Positions 63,695 through 64,000 of a stretch of 64,000 bases of DNA are shown here, in pieces. Source of the DNA: Nitrincola alkalilacustris. Its GTDB lineage: Bacteria > Pseudomonadota > Gammaproteobacteria > Pseudomonadales > Balneatricaceae. Under the pieces are notes generated by a model. The model was not told the DNA's origin. It did not search any database and saw nothing but the letters and a program-made list of their open reading frames with translations. Position numbers and translations under genes: made by a program. The stretch covers positions 1 through 64,000 of the forward strand of contig NZ_WBOM01000003.1 in assembly GCF_008973755.1 (NCBI RefSeq). Reading direction: 5' to 3'. Within the stretch, counting starts at the first letter, position 1. Each line of letters starts with the position of its first letter.

Positions 63695-63830
63695 TCAGTC
63701 GAAGGGTCAAGTTGTTGCGATGCAGCATAGCTTTACATTATCAACTTGTTACGGGGAATTAGCCGATAGTATGAGTCGGTGTGAGGCAAGCAAAAATACT
63801 AGACCATTGTTGTACAAGCCACGTGGTTCG

Positions 63831-63859
63831 TTGTATTCAGCCTTTGAAGTGACTATACT
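63831..63859 (+). promoter_or_regulatory. Right-facing promoter at window end (probably sdh operon)
   Basis: TTGTAT (63831-63836), 17-base spacer, TATACT (63854-63859), followed by GC-rich GCGTGCCC. It should drive the gene just outside the window, expected to be sdhC. Confidence 0.6.
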
Positions 63860-64000
63860 GCGTGCCCTGAGTTGGTGACATCTCTGATGCAAAGATGGAT
63901 CGGAGAGTGATCCAGTTCGTGCATTTCGAGGTACTGCTTCTGAGCACTTCCTAGCAACCAAGTCCTGCAACAGGGCTATTGAGTGTGAACTAGAGCCGTG

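Larger units (their letters stand above)
63577..64000. other. Intergenic region upstream of gltA, end of window
   Basis: No convincing gene is found in this 424-base stretch. It holds the gltA promoter on the left and a right-facing promoter, probably for sdhC, whose start should lie just beyond 64000. Confidence 0.6.

Noticed and set aside
1-64000. CRISPR array, prophage or integrase-type attachment site
   Set aside because: No regularly spaced repeat, phage structural gene or integrase was seen. The tRNA genes show no 3' end duplication beyond the array itself.

Overview
The window reads as a stretch of chromosome from a marine-type gammaproteobacterium, probably an Oceanospirillales/Oceanospirillaceae-like organism. 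The grounds are E. coli/Pseudomonas-like housekeeping proteins (PepN, RlmKL, AlaA, GltA, Syd, Rmf, the large NAD-glutamate dehydrogenase) next to a Pseudomonas-style siderophore block. No species is claimed. The window starts inside a group II intron and stops just before a gene lying divergent from citrate synthase (probably sdhC, not visible).

1-2.4 kb: the 3' end of a group II intron (maturase C-terminus plus intact domains V and VI) sits antisense inside a peptide/nickel-type ABC permease gene. The matching substrate-binding protein gene is intact and has a Zur-like palindrome upstream. 2.4-16.6 kb: a molybdenum/tungsten island. It holds a DUF1244 protein, moaB, moeA, a Fic AMP-transferase insert, a Cache-type histidine kinase with a sigma-54 response regulator, the tungstate transporter tupABC, mobA, mobB, a second moeA, a MoaC-MoaD fusion, moaE and moaA. 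Together these import tungstate/molybdate and cover most steps from GTP to molybdopterin guanine dinucleotide. 16.7-24.4 kb: a large MscS-type channel, htpX, a DEDDh exonuclease, an unknown protein, alaA, msrB, a YajG lipoprotein and syd. 24.6-25.3 kb: five alternating tRNA genes (Asp-Val-Asp-Val-Asp) behind a stable-RNA type promoter.

25.3-41.4 kb is the most interesting region. It is a complete-looking, probably Fur-controlled siderophore import and recycling island. In order it holds: a catecholate-type TonB receptor; periplasmic DUF2271, DUF4198 and small proteins; a membrane-anchored protein; and an FpvCDEF-like ABC importer with two dissimilar periplasmic proteins. Then follow a PvdRT-OpmQ-like tripartite exporter and a convergent ExbB-ExbD-ExbD-TonB energising complex. 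In Pseudomonas aeruginosa the corresponding parts take up ferri-pyoverdine, release iron in the periplasm and pump the emptied siderophore back out. Here they are packed together without siderophore biosynthesis genes and without a visible PepSY-type reductase, which suggests import and recycling of a foreign siderophore.

41.5-64 kb is mostly housekeeping: a D-cysteine desulfhydrase-like enzyme, nadK, a metallophosphoesterase with a rhomboid protease, a YeaC-like protein, pepN, a diguanylate cyclase, riboflavin synthase, a YfcH-like epimerase, an orphan BatD, the 1616-residue NAD-glutamate dehydrogenase, a DUF2835 protein, pyrD, rmf, rlmKL and gltA. All calls are by eye from sequence; no database search was run.
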